A stretch of DNA of 64,000 nucleotides from Hemileia vastatrix (lineage: Eukaryota; Basidiomycota; Pucciniomycetes; Pucciniales; Zaghouaniaceae): contig JASXTE010000015.1 of assembly GCA_030280995.1 (NCBI GenBank), positions 16,692,001 to 16,756,000 of the forward strand, read 5' to 3'. Numbering within the stretch: position 1 is the first letter of the stretch; each line of letters starts with the position of its first letter. This document shows, piece by piece, positions 24,892-37,770 of the stretch. Made by a program: the position numbers and the translations under genes. The notes under the pieces are model-generated. The model saw only the letters and a program-made list of their open reading frames with translations. It was not told where the DNA came from and ran no database searches.

Positions 24892-26392
24892 TGTCAGCCT
24901 TTATATCTCCAGGACTGAGTAAAAAGTAATTATAAGTTATGTTAAACACATGAACTATACATGGGAATAATAAATAAGAGTACACAAATAGTACACATAA
25001 GTAAAATTATGATAATACACAAAAAATGCCATTATAACACCTTATATACACACATATATCCACCTTTTATAGGTCTTATGTACTTAATATTAAGTTGGAA
25101 TATGTTAGGGTAATCTTAAGAACCTTAAGTATAAGGCTACATAATTTTTAAGTACACTTAAAGCTGTTATATTCATTGTTTTATGCAAAAAACAAGAAAT
25201 GCGCTTTATTTCACTTAAAAGTTGACTATATGCGCTATAAAATTGAGAATATCAAAATTGCGCTTTGACAGATCAATTGGGCTCATTTAGAACTATTGAT
25301 TTGGCTATTTAAATGCATAAAAATAACACTTTTCAAATTTGGTGTTTTTTATGCCAGAAATGGCTTCTGTGTACTGGCCACATACTGCCTGCTTTTTTCC
25401 CGTGTGAATAGCTTCATTTTTAGCAAAGTTAGCTTTTTCACACTATAATTACCCCACATTCTACGCCCACTGTGGGGAAACACACTAAAATAGGCGACAG
25501 GCGCTTATTTAGTGTCCTAGCTTAATTAATAATGCATTGACCTTGTTTATATGCACTAATTTCATTAATAACCTCACTCTTGGCACTTTATTTCATCACC
25601 ACGCTTAAATTCGCCTAATTTTAGTCAAGGATTTACCCGTGCAAGCGCCTGCCAAGAACTGCATGTAGTTACCCCACATCTCATGCTCTTTTTTAAGTTT
25701 TTGGGTGGTTTCTCAGTCAATTTTGGTTATTTTTGAATGGGAATTTCACGTAGTATAATGTCAGGATTAGCCCCATTATTTCTACAGTCAATCCCCCTTA
25801 TTATTAAGCTATTATTAACCTTAAAAAGTCTCCTTTAGTCTTTAATATTATTGTTTTATACGCATATACTCTCTTTTTGTCTTTTTCTTTAATTTTGATG
25901 GATTTCTCTTATTATTACAGGATTTTGGCGGTTGTTACTCTTCTAATTATGTCATGGGTTACTGGGAATGTTGATGGGCATGTCTATTAATTGTTTAGAG
26001 GCTTCATTAACTGTGTATTGGGTGGTACATCAAGGGAATCATTGGGGAACTCAGTGTGTATAAAAGGAGGAGGTTTTTGGGTTGTATTTCTTCATTCTTT
26101 ATCATTACAATTTAACCAATATAACCAAACCAATTACAATACATATCAATTAGTACTTTTATAAGACTTTTGAATAGTATCTGAATTTATATAATCTATT
26201 TTTCTACCAACTATAAAGATTGTAAGCCATATATAAGAATAGTGAGAATTATATTACTGAGACCTTTATATTTGATTATATTTTACAACTTAGTGGATTA
26301 AATCTACAGTATTCATATAGGACCATTAAAATCTTCTAGACAACTGACTATTCAAGCTAGTTCACGTCCTTGTACTTGACCTTAGCCTGACA
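24892..26392 (+). repeat. 5' LTR of element E
   Basis: 1501 bp, TGTCAGCCTTTA..GCCTGACA. It carries a perfect 7-bp stem, CCCCACA..TGTGGGG (about 25452-25477), and the core promoter near 26059. Followed by ATTGGGGGCCTTTCC, the presumed primer-site block. Confidence 0.95.
26059..26066 (+). promoter_or_regulatory. TATA box of element E LTR
   Basis: GTGTATAAAAGGAGG in the last quarter of the LTR, the only strong TATAAAA there. It is conserved in the 3' LTR, in copy G (about 57915) and at the equivalent place in other families. Confidence 0.6.
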
Positions 26393-27064
26393 ATTGGGGG
26401 CCTTTCCTCAAGAATTCTGTTATAATCCTGTAAGTGAAATTTTCAAAAGAAGGTGCACGTAAATAATATCCCTATAGAAATATTTGGATAATTACAACAG
26501 GTTGGGGTCACTTATATAGTGATTTCAGAAAAAGAAGCCCTGTTATATAATAAAATTGTGATATTGAATCAACAATTTTACCACTAATTTAACATATAAT
26601 TGTTATTAGTGGGTCTGTCAATAGACCAATTAAATTTGTGATCTTTTCAGATAAAATTTTTACCACTAATTTAACATAAAATTGTTCTTAGTGGGAGTCT
26701 GTCAATAGACCAATTAAATTTGTGATCTTTGCAGATGATAAACAATTAAACTGATTAATTGTTTTCTTTTTACAGGACTCTTAATCCCTTTTCTATTGGT
26801 TTGTAAAATTCATTTATATTTAAAAAAGAATCTTGCTGACAGTTGTTTTTCTTTTTTAATATAAAAACACGGCTACATATTGTAGACCAGTTAAATTAAG
26901 TGACCACATAAAAAGCATATTTGACTTTTGGCACTTAAAGATTCACTTCATACCAAAAAGTAAGCAATTAAATTGTCTTCAGTGGTATTAATAAATACTG
27001 ATTAAACTCCTTTTTGAAGTTTTTCATATCTCAAACTTTCAATTCTTTAGAATTCCACGTAAAA
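26393..27064 (+). other. 5' leader of element E with hairpin repeats
   Basis: Two direct repeats (about 26576-26648 and 26657-26736). Each has a CCACTAA..TTAGTGG stem (26581-26612 and 26663-26694) followed by GTCTGTCAATAGAC (4-bp stem; 26613-26626 and 26697-26710) and a pyrimidine-AG. Splice-like signals are also present: GTAAGT at 26430 and TTTTCTTTTTACAG near 26776. A UTR intron is therefore possible. Confidence 0.6.
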
Positions 27065-27601
27065 ATGTGTGACAACAATGACATTGTAAGTAATAAGGCA
27101 AAACCTTATAACTTAAGAACTAGAGCTGAAAGACCTGTTACAGGACATCCAAATGGAGGGTCAAGAATCACCAGTAACAATAAACAACACCCCACCAATG
27201 TACATGGAGGAAAAGGAAAAGCTCTTAAAATAAATGTCAATAAAGAAGTCCAAAAACACCTTACAAGAGCAAATTCACTCCCTCTCAACCCTACTGAATA
27301 CACTAACAATAAGAGTAAACAATATGTTAGACCAGATCAACAATTTGGAGAAAAGGACGGCACAGGGCTTTATAGAAGTCAACCAGGCTCTAGTGGATAT
27401 AAGGTCTCATCAACAACCAGTGGCACCAAATACCACAGAAACACCTCCAGTCCCAGAAGAGGACCAAAAGATAACTGTAAGAAAATGGAAGTGGGATTGG
27501 TATGCCCAAAACTACAACAGTCCTCCTCAACAGGGATCCAGCAGTCACCCTTACAGGGGAAAGCCAAGGAGAGGCAGGGGAAATGGAATAAGACCGTGGT
27601 A
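27065..27601 (+). pseudogene. Spliced overlapping small protein of element E
   Basis: Exon 1 27065-27085 (7 codons) and exon 2 27144-27598 in the +1 frame, joined by removing a 58-nt intron. The junction reads DI-DIQMEGQESP. It has a coiled coil (LSTLLNTLTIRVNNMLDQIN), KWKWDWYAQNY, SSHPYRGKPRRGRG and a terminal RPW. TAA follows directly (27600-27602 if intron 2 is kept). About 159 residues. One in-frame TAA at 27231-27233 replaces CAA found in the related copy G, again C-to-T; an ATG follows at 27234. Function unknown. Confidence 0.6.
27086..27143 (+). other. Predicted intron 1 of element E
   Basis: 58 nt, GTAAGT at the 5' end, CTGTTACAG at the 3' end. Phase 0; its removal moves translation by one frame into the conserved small ORF. 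Same length as in A, B and G though the sequence between the ends is unrelated to A/B. Confidence 0.65.
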
Positions 27602-27656
27602 AGTCATCCATCTTCTCAAGATCAATTATATAATCCTAACAATGAATTACTTATAG
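27599..27656 (+). other. Predicted intron 2 of element E
   Basis: 58 nt, GTAAGT..CCTAAC..TTATAG, with a textbook fungal branch site CTAAC 17 nt before the acceptor. It starts after TG of the last Trp codon and ends before GTAATG, so the spliced RNA reads TGG-TAA-TG. Confidence 0.6.
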
Positions 27657-30600
27657 GTAATGAAATTGATAGAGAGTTATTGGATATAATTGATAAGGAT
27701 TTAAAAAATTATTCATTTGAAAATAACATGTTAGACTTGTCATTACATGAGGATAATGTACATAGTTTTATTGATCACCAGGAAAATACTATTAATATAA
27801 AAATGGAATCAAATGAATTAAAAATTGACCCTGATGATGAATCTTCTGAATTGGAAACAGAAAAAATTGAATATTTTCTGAAAGAAAATCCAATGGAATC
27901 AAAAATAATTAGTAAATTATTATTAAGAATTGAAAAATTGGAAGAATTCTCTAGAGAGTCCAACAATAATACAGAAAGTGTATTATTAAACATCACACAA
28001 TCATTGAGTACAACAGCCAATAAGTTAAAAGTTATTGAGAATTCAAATAATGAATTGATCAATGAAAACAAAAGATTAAATTCTGAGATTAAAAATTTAG
28101 AAATTAAATTAGAACATTCTCAGAATATTATGGCCACCATAGAGGGACGTGTAAAATTGTCTTTTTCAAATGTAAATGATACTTTAACTCATGTACCTGT
28201 AATAAAAGATAGGTTACAAAGAGTAGAAATTGAAGTAGCTAACATTTTGAAAAATACTGAAACAATAAAGGATAATACCTCTTATGTAGAAAGAGTACCA
28301 GTTTTTATAAAACACTCTGATGATAAACCAATGATGGAACATGAACATAGTGTCATGGGCTCTGAGAATATAAAATCAGTAAAAGATGAAATTAATGATC
28401 ATCTTTCTAAAGTGAGTGAATTACTCAATATTCCTCAGGTTAGGGAAGCTAAAACTAGCCAAAATAACTGGCCTAAGTTAGATCAGTACCCTTCTTTTGA
28501 GGGGGATTCAAAATCTGATTGGCAACAATTCATACAAAGAATTGATAACTTAAAATTTTCATATAAATTACCTGATGAAGAAATTACTTCAAAGTTAATA
28601 TCTTTATTTACAGATGTGGCCTTATTATGGTTTGAATCTGTATTGAGTGAGGGAATTAATTACTCCTGGAATGAATGGAAGGCACTAATTGAAAGGCAAT
28701 TTGGTGGCCCAAAATTTAGAATCACTCAACAAAGACAGTATGAAAGGGCCAGATATAATCCAAATGCTGGAGATAAACCCATGGTCTTCTTAATGAATTT
28801 AATAAAAATCATGAAAGCTATGGATCCAAAAATGGATTATGAAGAGTGGAAAGAAAAAATAATATACAAGTTGCCTATATCAGTTAGAGACATTATTGTA
28901 GCTAGAACTGAGACTGTCAGAGACACCTCTGGATTCATTAATATATGCAATGAGATATTATTAAACCACAAGTATGAAACCAAGTATAGTAATTACAGAC
29001 AAAGTGTTGACGTGGTAAAACCTACTACAAGTAAGTTACCAGTGGAAAAGAAAAAACCTTCAGCTCCCCTTGTCCCTAAGAGACAAGAAAATAAAACTTG
29101 TTACAAATGTAATGAACCTTGGGTTAAAGGTCACACATGTAAGAAAAGAATAAATGTTATTGAAACCTCACAAACTTCTGAACCTAGTAATCATGAAGAT
29201 GAGAATGTGGAATCCAGTGAGGATTGCAAGAGTAACATATCTTACAGTGATGATGAAAATGAGATATTTGTATTAGAACAGGATATAATGTTCCTGAATG
29301 ATGCTATACCTCATACAGACACATCTTTAACTTCCATAGAGGAAGCTGAAATAATTAAAGATGTATCTCATGACACTTACAAAATAACACCTATCAGAGC
29401 ACCCATTATCATATGTGGAAAAGAAATGAATGCCATTCTTGACACTGGGGCTGCAGGTAGTGTAGTTTCACTTAATGCATTAAGGAAACTTGATAGTAAG
29501 TACCAGGAAAAACTAGAACCTGTTCAGACAAAGAACTGGAGGGGTTTTGGTTCAGTATTAAATCCAATTGGCAAATACAAAACTGCTGTATTCTTTAAAT
29601 ATAATAATGGATATGTTAGAGCAGTTTGTGAATTTGTAGTAATGGATAATAATAACTGTAGTGATTGGTTTATTATTGGCAATGATTTATTGACAAAATT
29701 TGGCATTAAACTAGATCCTGCAAACAGTTGTTTCACCATAGGGGTGAATGGTAAAAGGAAATTCAAAATATGTTCTGAAAATTCAGTATATGCCATTTCT
29801 CCTAGAGAAGAACAACTGCAAGGTGGAAGAACCACCAATGAAGTGGGTGAATTGGAAAATGAAATCCAAAAAGCCTCTTTCAGTCCTCAACTCTCAAAAA
29901 TTGAACAAGAAGACATTTTGAGATTGATTAAATCATATCCTATGGCATTTGCTCATGGATCAAATGAACTAGGATTGGTCAAAGACCATGAGATGAAAAT
30001 CTCTTTAAGCTGTGATCTGGATAATATTCCTGGCAGCTTAAAAAAGAAACCTTACCCAGCATCTCCTGAAAAAAGGAAAGATATTGAAGACAATATAAAA
30101 TTGTTATTGGAAATGGGTATTGTTGAAAAAGTGGACACAACACCTAAGTATTGTGTCATTTCACCAGTATTAATCTCTTATGAAAAAGATAAGGCAAGAT
30201 TATGCGGTGATTATAGAGCTCTGAATACATATACAGTAGATGATATTTACCCTCTACCAAGGATAGCTTCTATCCATGCTACTTTACAAGGAGCAAAATA
30301 TATTTCCTGTCTGGATGGGAACAAGGGTTACCACCAGATTCCTGTGGAAAGAAATTCTCAAAATTACTTATTAATAACCACACATATGGGTATATATAAG
30401 TATGTGAGAATGCCATTTGGCCCAAAGAATGCCCCTTAAGTCTTCCAAAAATTGATGGATAGTGTTTTTCATCAGGAAATGGTTGAAGAATGGCTATTGG
30501 TCTATATTGATGACATCATAGTGTTTTCAAAGACATATGATGAACATTTAAATCACCTGAAAAGAGTCTTTCAAAAAATGGATGAAATTAATATGACTAT

Positions 30601-33119
30601 TGCATTAAAGAAATGTAAGTTTGGATTTCAATCCTTGAAAGTACTTGGACATGTTGTATCTGGATTACAAATTTGTGTTGACCAGAATAAAGTGGCAGAA
30701 ATTAAAAACATTGGGATACCTAAAAATGTAAAAGAGGTTCAAAGTTTTTTGGGTATGTGTGGATATTATAGACAATATATTAAAAATTACCAATCCATAG
30801 CAGCCCCTTTAACAACATTAATCAGGAAGAATGAAGCTTTCATTTGGAATAATGAAAGACAACACGCCTTTAATAAATTAAAGGAATGTTTAATGTCAGC
30901 TCCAATATTAGGACTGCCAGATTTCACCCTACCTTTTATCTTGTACACTGATGCAAGTTTCATAGGTTTGGGTGCTGCTTTACAGCAGAAACAGATAATA
31001 AATGGAAAATTATCTGAAGTAGTTATCTGTTATATATCCAGAACCTTAAGAAAAAAAGAATTAAGGTATGGTGCCACACAGCTAGAATGTTTAGCCGTGG
31101 TGTGGGCTTTGGAGAAACTTCATTACTATCTGGAAGACCAGAAGTTTGAACTTATAACAGATTGCAGTGCAGTAAAATCATTACTAAACATGAAAACACC
31201 TAATAGGCACATGTTTAGATGGCAACTAGCTGTACAAGAGTACAGAGGAAGAATGACAATCACTCACAGAGCAGGAACATTGCATTCAAATGTGGATTTA
31301 TTATCCAGAAGTCCTTTGCCAAATGATGCTGACAACCCAGCTTATGTACCTGAAAATGAGGTTATACATATATTTGGGATTTATATAGTGGATTTAGAAG
31401 AAGAGTTTATGCAAACTATATTGGAAAATTATTCATCTGATAAAGATTTGTCTAAACTATCTACCATTCTTAATGATCCAACAAATGCCTCCATGAGTGC
31501 ATTAATTAAAACCTTGCCTCCAAAGTATAAAAATGCGTTGGAAAAAGGTAAAATATCAATTGAAGATGGATATATATATTACAGGAAAAATTTAAGCAAT
31601 GTAATAGTAATACCACCTTCTATGAAAGAGTTAATGTTGAGTACTTGTCATGATGACATCTTAGCTGGTCATTTTGACTTTAACAAAACATTAACCAGAG
31701 TTAAAAATACAGCCTGGTGGATAAACATGAAAGAGGATGTACAAAAATACATTGAAACATGTGACTCTTGTCGGAAATCTAAAAGATTAACTGGGAAGAG
31801 AGCTGGGTTGTTACAACAAATAGAGCAGCCAAAAGCTCCATGGGAAATTATAAACATGGATTTTGTAACTGGCTTGCCATTAGCAGGAAAAGAAAGTTTC
31901 AATTCTTGCTGGGTAATAGTGGATAGATTAACAAAAATGTGTAAGTTTATCCCTACCCATAAAGAGGTATCTGCTAAAGATTTGGCGTTACTATGGTGGA
32001 CTCAGATGATGAATACTGCTGGGTTCCCCAAAGCCATAATCTCTGACAGAGATCCTAAATTTACTTCAGAGTTCTGGACATCTTTGATGGAAGTATCAGG
32101 TTGTCAATTAAAATTGTCTACAGCACACCATCCACAAACTGATGGGCTGGCTGAGAGGATGATACAAACTCTAGAAGACATGATCAGAAGATATTGTGCC
32201 TTTGGATTAGAATACAAAGACAATGAGAAATTCACACATGACTGGGTAACATTAATTCCTGGCCTTGAATTTGCTTATAACAGCACAACTCATTCTGTAA
32301 CAGAGAAGAAACCATTTGAACTCTGGCTGGGATATGTACCAAATACCCCAGTAAATCTTTTAAATAAACTACCAAGGTTGGATATACACCCTGGCACTAA
32401 ATCCTTTATTCATATGCAACAAATGTGTAGAAAGCATGCAGAAGAATGCATCCAAAAAGCATTTGAATATGAAAAGAAAAGGTGGGACAAATCTCATAAA
32501 GAATTTGAATTTAAAAAGGGAGATGAAGTCCTCATATCAACACTACATTTTAACTTACAAGGTAATGTTAAATTAAAGGATCCCTTTGTAGGACCTTTTG
32601 TAGTAAATAAAATGGTTGGGAATAATGCAGTGGAAGTCATATTATATGCTCCATATGATAGGAAACATCCAGTTTTCCCTATCTCATTATTGAAACCTTA
32701 CCATGCAAATGATCCTGACTTATTTCCAAAAAGAAGGGGAAGGCCTAAAAAGCAACCTGAAGAAATTGTGGAAAAAGCAGAGATTGAAAAAATACTCAAG
32801 AAAAGAATCCTTACTAAAGAAAAAGGAACTGAGTATTTACTAAGATTTAAAGGGAAATCAAATGAATTTGATAAATGGATACCTGAAAAAGAAATTTCTA
32901 ATTTATCCACCCTTCTTAAAAAATTTAAACAGAAATAAATTTCTGTTCAACCAGCTGAGGGGTTAAAAAACCAGTACTCATAATATTTTATTATGTTTTA
33001 TTTCTTTAAAGTTGAATCTTTAATGCTACAGATTTATTCTGAATACCTGAAAATTACAAATTAATAAAATAAAATGTATAACTTATCATTTTTTTTATTG
33101 TTTTTTTTGGGTGGGCAAG

Positions 33120-34620
33120 TGTCAGCCTGTATATCTCCAGGACTGAGTAAAAAGTAATTATAAGTTATGTTAAACACATGAACTATACATGGGAATAATA
33201 AATAAGAGTACACAAATAGTATACATAAGTAAAATTATGATAATACACAAAAAATGCCATTATAACACCTTATATACATGCATATATCCACCTTTTATAG
33301 GTCTTATGTACTTAATATTAAGTTGGAATATGTTAGGGTAATCTTAAGAACCTTAAGTATAAGGCTACATAATTTTTAAGTACACTTAAAGCTGTTATAT
33401 TCATTGTTTTATGCAAAAAACAAGAAATGCGCTTTATTTCACTTAAAAGTTGACTATATGCGCTATAAAATTGAGAATATAAAAATTGCGCTTTGACAGA
33501 TCAATTGGGCTCATTTAGAACTATTGATTTGGCTATTTAAATGCATAAAAATAACACTTTTCAAATTTGGTGTTTTTTATGCCAGAAATGGCTTCTGTGT
33601 ACTGGCCACATACTACCTGCTTTTTTCCCGTGTGAATAGCTTCATTTTTAGCAAAGTTAGCTTTTTCACACTATAATTACCCCACATTCTACGCCCACTG
33701 TGGGGAAACACACTAAAATAGGCGACAGGCACTTATTTAGTGTCCTAGCTTAATTAATAATGCATTGACCTTGTTTATATGCACTAATTTCATTAATAAC
33801 CTCACTCTTGGCACTTTATTTCATCACCACGCTTAAATTCGCCTAATTTTAGTCAAGGATTTACCCGTGCAAGCGCCTGCCAAGAACTGCATGTAGTTAC
33901 CCCACATCTCACGCTCTTTTTTAAGTTTTTGGGTGGTTTCTGAGTCAATTTTGGTTATTTTTGAATGGGAATTTCACGTAGTATAATGTCAGGATTAGCC
34001 CCATTATTTCTACAGTCAATCCCCCTTATTATTAAGCTATTATTAACCTTAAAAAGTCTCCTTTAGTCTTTAATATTATTGTTTTATACGCATATACTCT
34101 CTTTTTGTCTTTTTCTTTAATTTTGATGGATTTCTCTTATTATTACAGGATTTTGGCGGTTGTTACTCTTCTAATTATGTCATGGGTTACTGGGAATGTT
34201 GATGGGCATGTCTATTAATTGTTTAGAGGCTTCATTAACTGTGTATTGGGTGGTACATCAAGGGAATCATTGGGGAACTCAGTGTGTATAAAAGGAGGAG
34301 GTTTTTGGGTTGTATTTCTTCATTCTTTATCATTACAATTTAACCAATATAACCAAACCAATTACAATACATATCAATTAGTACTTTTATAAGACTTTTG
34401 AATAGTATCTGAATTTATATAATCTATTTTTCTACCAACTATAAAGATTGTAAGCCATATATAAGAATAGTGAGAATTATATTACTGAGACCTTTATATT
34501 TGATTATATTTTACAACTTAGTGGATTAAATCTACAGTATTCATATAGGACCATTAAAATCTTCTAGACAACTGACTATTCAAGCTAGTTCACGTCCTTG
34601 TACTTGACCTTAGCCTGACA
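33120..34620 (+). repeat. 3' LTR of element E
   Basis: 1501 bp, nearly identical to the 5' LTR. Preceded by the purine-rich GGGTGGGCAAG, the presumed polypurine tract. Confidence 0.95.
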
Positions 34621-34625
34621 AAATC

Positions 34626-36205
34626 CATGTTAATTATTTTCCATAGTGCATCAGTAGCTTCAATATTCAGCATTAATCCATCTCTTTTCCCAGTTAATCT
34701 CTTTGATTTCTGGCAAGAATCACAGGATTAAACATATAATCTTGTGTCCTCAGACATATTAGCCCACCAAGCAGTGTTTTTTATTCTGACTATGGTTTTC
34801 TCAAGATCAAAATGACAAGCCAATATGTCATCATGACAAAGCTTTGAGATGGTTTCTTTCTTGGAAGAAGGAATAAAAATGACATTAGTAAGTTTTCTCC
34901 TGTAGTAAATATAAGCATCTTCAATGGAAAAATTTCCTTTATTCAAAGCATTAGGGGGTATCAGAGTTAGAAATTTGTAATTATTTAAAAGGCATTTCAA
35001 AACACAAAAAGAAATCCACAAACTTGACATTAACTCTCAAAAAAAAAGGTGTTTTTGGGGCACAATATGTCAGGTTTTAAAAAACAGTCATGGTTGATTT
35101 GGTGGAATAATGAGGTATTTTGAAATGGAAGATTTCTAACTTTGATACACCCTATTTTGGTATTTTGGAGGAAGAGTTTTTATTAATGCTTGAATAGAAG
35201 CATTCTTTGAATCATTCAAGATTGTAACCAATTTATTTAAATCAGAATATTTTTCATATGAATCCAGAATCAATTGTAATAGTTCCTTTTCCATTTCAAC
35301 AATATATATACCATGTATATGAACTGTATCATCTTCAGGTACATAAAGCTGGATTGGAGACATCATTTGAAAGAGGTAATCTAGACAGAATATCTACATT
35401 GGAATGAACATATCCAGCCCTGTGAATAATAGTTATTCTACCCCTGTATTCTTGAACAGCAATTTGCCACCTAAATATATTTCTATTTGGTGTTTTCAAG
35501 TTTAAGAGTGATTTAACAGCACTGCAATCAGTAACTAATTCAAATTTTTGATCATACAGGTAATAATGAAGCTTTTCCAAAGCCCATACAACTGCTAAGC
35601 ACTCTAATTGAGTGGCACCATACTTCAATTCACTATTTCTCAAGGTTCTTGAAATATTACAAATTACTAATTCTGAACATTTATCATTTATAATCTGTTT
35701 CTGGTGGAGGGCAGCTCCTAGTCCAACAAAAATTGCATCTGTGTAGAGAAAAAAAGGTTTATTGAAATCTGGAGGAGCCAGGATTGTGGCAGTCATAAAA
35801 CATTTCTTCATTGTTTCAAAAGTTTGTTGAGAATCCTCATTCCATATATAAGCTACATCCTTTCTGGCTAATTTGGTTAGGGGTAGGGCTATGACTTGAT
35901 AATTTTTAATGTACTGTCTATAGTAACCACATATTCCCAAAAAACTTTGTATTTCTCTTACAAAAGTTGGTTCTTTCACATTTTGGATTAGCAGAAAGTT
36001 TACCCTGGTCTACACATATTTGTAAGCCAGAAACAACATGACACAGGACTTTTAGGGATTGAAAACCAAATTTATACTTTTTTAAGGATAGATTCATGTT
36101 AATTTCATCCATTTTTTGGAAGACTTTCCCTAAGTGTTGCAAATGTTCATCAAAAGTTTTAGAAAAAACTATGATATCATCAATATAAACCATCAACCAT
36201 CCTTC
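34626..36205 (-). pseudogene. Element F reverse transcriptase to integrase piece
   Basis: Contains, from right to left, YIDDIIVFSKTF, the RNase H block (LYTDAIFVGLGAAL), QLECLAVVWALEKLHYYL, HRAGYVHSNVDILSR and the integrase zinc-finger region (CHDDILACHF). Several frameshifts (for example near 35330 and 35985) and the MITE at 34952-35154 interrupt it. Joins 45834 on the right and 24886 on the left once younger insertions are removed. Confidence 0.9.
34952..35154. mobile_element. MITE 2 in element F integrase region
   Basis: 203 bp. Ends TAGGGGGTATCAGAGTTAG (left) and, as complement on the right, TAGGGTGTATCAAAGTTAG, about 22-24 bp of near-perfect inverted repeat. It interrupts the codons for Pro-Lys-Tyr-Gln-Asn-Ala-Leu, so the empty site can be rebuilt from the homologous proteins. 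Only a single T appears duplicated, unless flanking bases have changed. Same terminal motif as MITE 1. Confidence 0.75.
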
Positions 36206-36808
36206 AATTTTTTTGAAGGGTCTCTTGATCTAGAAGGTTTTTATGGAGGTCCAACAGGGCGAATAAGTGGATTTTTGGGCTTTTAAAGTCAAGGTACGTA
36301 TATATTTATTATTTTATTTAATTTACTCAAATTTAAAGAGGTCAAAGGGTTTATAAATATTATTATAATTATTGATTTGAATTACGTAGAAGTAAATGCT
36401 AAAGCAATAAATAATAGTAATAAATATTTTGTTGTAATAACGGTATAATAAAATAAGTAAGTAATTAATGAGTCCAAAACAACAAAAAGGGGAGGCCTTT
36501 TATAGGCAAATGAGAGACAAAGCACAGACTTGAAATAATAAATACAGGAGTATGAGAAAAGAAGAAAAGATAGTTCCAAGAAGAAAATTTCAAATAATAC
36601 AAGTGTTCTAGAAAGAATGTGTTCAAAACTTGTATGTACAGAATATATCAGAAATAAATTATTTTATTTAAAATTACAGTAAGTGTCACTTTTAAATAAG
36701 TAATTTGAATTTCTTGTATATAATTATTTTTATTTCAATTTTAAATGTTATTTTAATATTAATATTTATTTTAATATTAAGTATTTTTTCTCTTAACCTG
36801 TCATTGAG

Positions 36809-37632
36809 TGTCAGCCAGGCTACCAGACTTACCCAGTGAAATAAGCAATTATTTACTGGATGAAGCCGCACCTTATCATCTTTAATTATTATTTAATTAT
36901 CATTTAGTTACATTAAAATTAGTTATAAATTAACTAGTTACAGAATGTAAAAATTAAATTAATTAATTAAATAAATAAGTAAAATTAAAATTATAATTTT
37001 GTCCCTTATATTTTTCTCTAACACCGTGCTCAATTGACAGGTTGGGAAAAATCAAACTTTATATTTAAAGAAAATAAACTATAAAGATAAAATAAGATTT
37101 AAATATTCAAATAATATTAAAATATATACAAACAAATCAAATTTCTTATTTGGGATTGACATTTACAGTAAATATTAAAAATATTGATGTATTTCTGACA
37201 TACTCTGTAAATACATCTTTTTGACGCCTTCTTTTTAGAATAACTTTATTATTTGAAATACTCTTTCTGGAATGTTCTTTTTCTCTCTCTTTTCCTACTG
37301 TTTTTAGAATTTGTTTTCCGTGCTTTGTCTCTCCTTTGCCTATAAAAGGCCTCTCTTTTTGTTGTCTTTTGATCATTCTATTTTACCAACTCATTTTATT
37401 ACAACAATAACCAACTAAACACTTATTCTTATATTCTATATTATTAGTATTTACAATAGCGTAATTCTAAAGTATAATCTATATTAATATTTTAAAACCT
37501 ACCTCTTTTATTGAGTAAAAAATTCAACTTGAATTAAGAAATACGTACAAATCTGTTGAGAACCCATTAAAGCCTTTTAAATCCTCGTAGAACTACGTAC
37601 CAAATCTTCTAGACAAAAAGTATACCTTGACA
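36809..37632 (+). repeat. 5' LTR of element B
   Basis: TGTCAGCCAGGC..TACCTTGACA, 824 bp, followed by ATTGGGAACCTTTCC. Contains CTAACACCGTGCTCAA, a block shared by several LTR families here. Confidence 0.95.
37341..37348 (+). promoter_or_regulatory. TATA box of element B LTR
   Basis: GCCTATAAAAGGCCTC. The sequence around TATAAAAGGC is conserved in A, B, the solo LTR at 14921 and the solo LTR at 36211, supporting a core promoter there. Confidence 0.6.
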
Positions 37633-37770
37633 ATTGGGAACCTTTCCGAAATATTGACGGCGCAACGTTACTTGAGGCGTAATCGAGAGGACCATCGGCG
37701 TAGAAGCACCTGTAAAGGACGAGTGGAGGCAAGAAAACGACGAACGTCATACGTCACGTGATAAAAGTTT

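Larger units (their letters stand above)
27065..32938 (+). pseudogene. Gag-Pol of element E, one nonsense codon
   Basis: A single frame from ATG 27065 (MCDNND; the ATG at 27014 is less likely because G lacks it) to 32938, broken only by TAA at 30437-30439 in the reverse-transcriptase block MPFGPKNAP, where B has a Ser codon. Order: variable N-terminus overlapping the spliced ORF, coiled coil, capsid-like domain (NWPKLDQYPSFEGD), knuckle CYKCNEPWVKGHTC, protease (LDTGAAGSVVS), reverse transcriptase (YIDD), RNase H (LYTDASFIGLGAAL), integrase with intact HHCC and DDE, and a chromodomain-like tail. Otherwise intact, consistent with a recent insertion. Confidence 0.94.
24892..34620 (+). mobile_element. 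Ty3/Gypsy element E, full length
   Basis: 9729 bp, inserted into F Gag-Pol. LTRs of exactly 1501 bp at 24892-26392 and 33120-34620 differ at about ten positions by eye (under 1 percent). The target duplication AAATC lies at 24887-24891 and 34621-34625. It has a leader with paired hairpins, a long Gag-Pol frame with one nonsense codon and the spliced overlapping ORF with one nonsense codon. Opposite orientation to its host F. Confidence 0.96.

Noticed and set aside
37146..37376. 76-codon frame in both B LTRs
   Set aside because: Antisense, crosses the promoter, and duplicated with the LTR.
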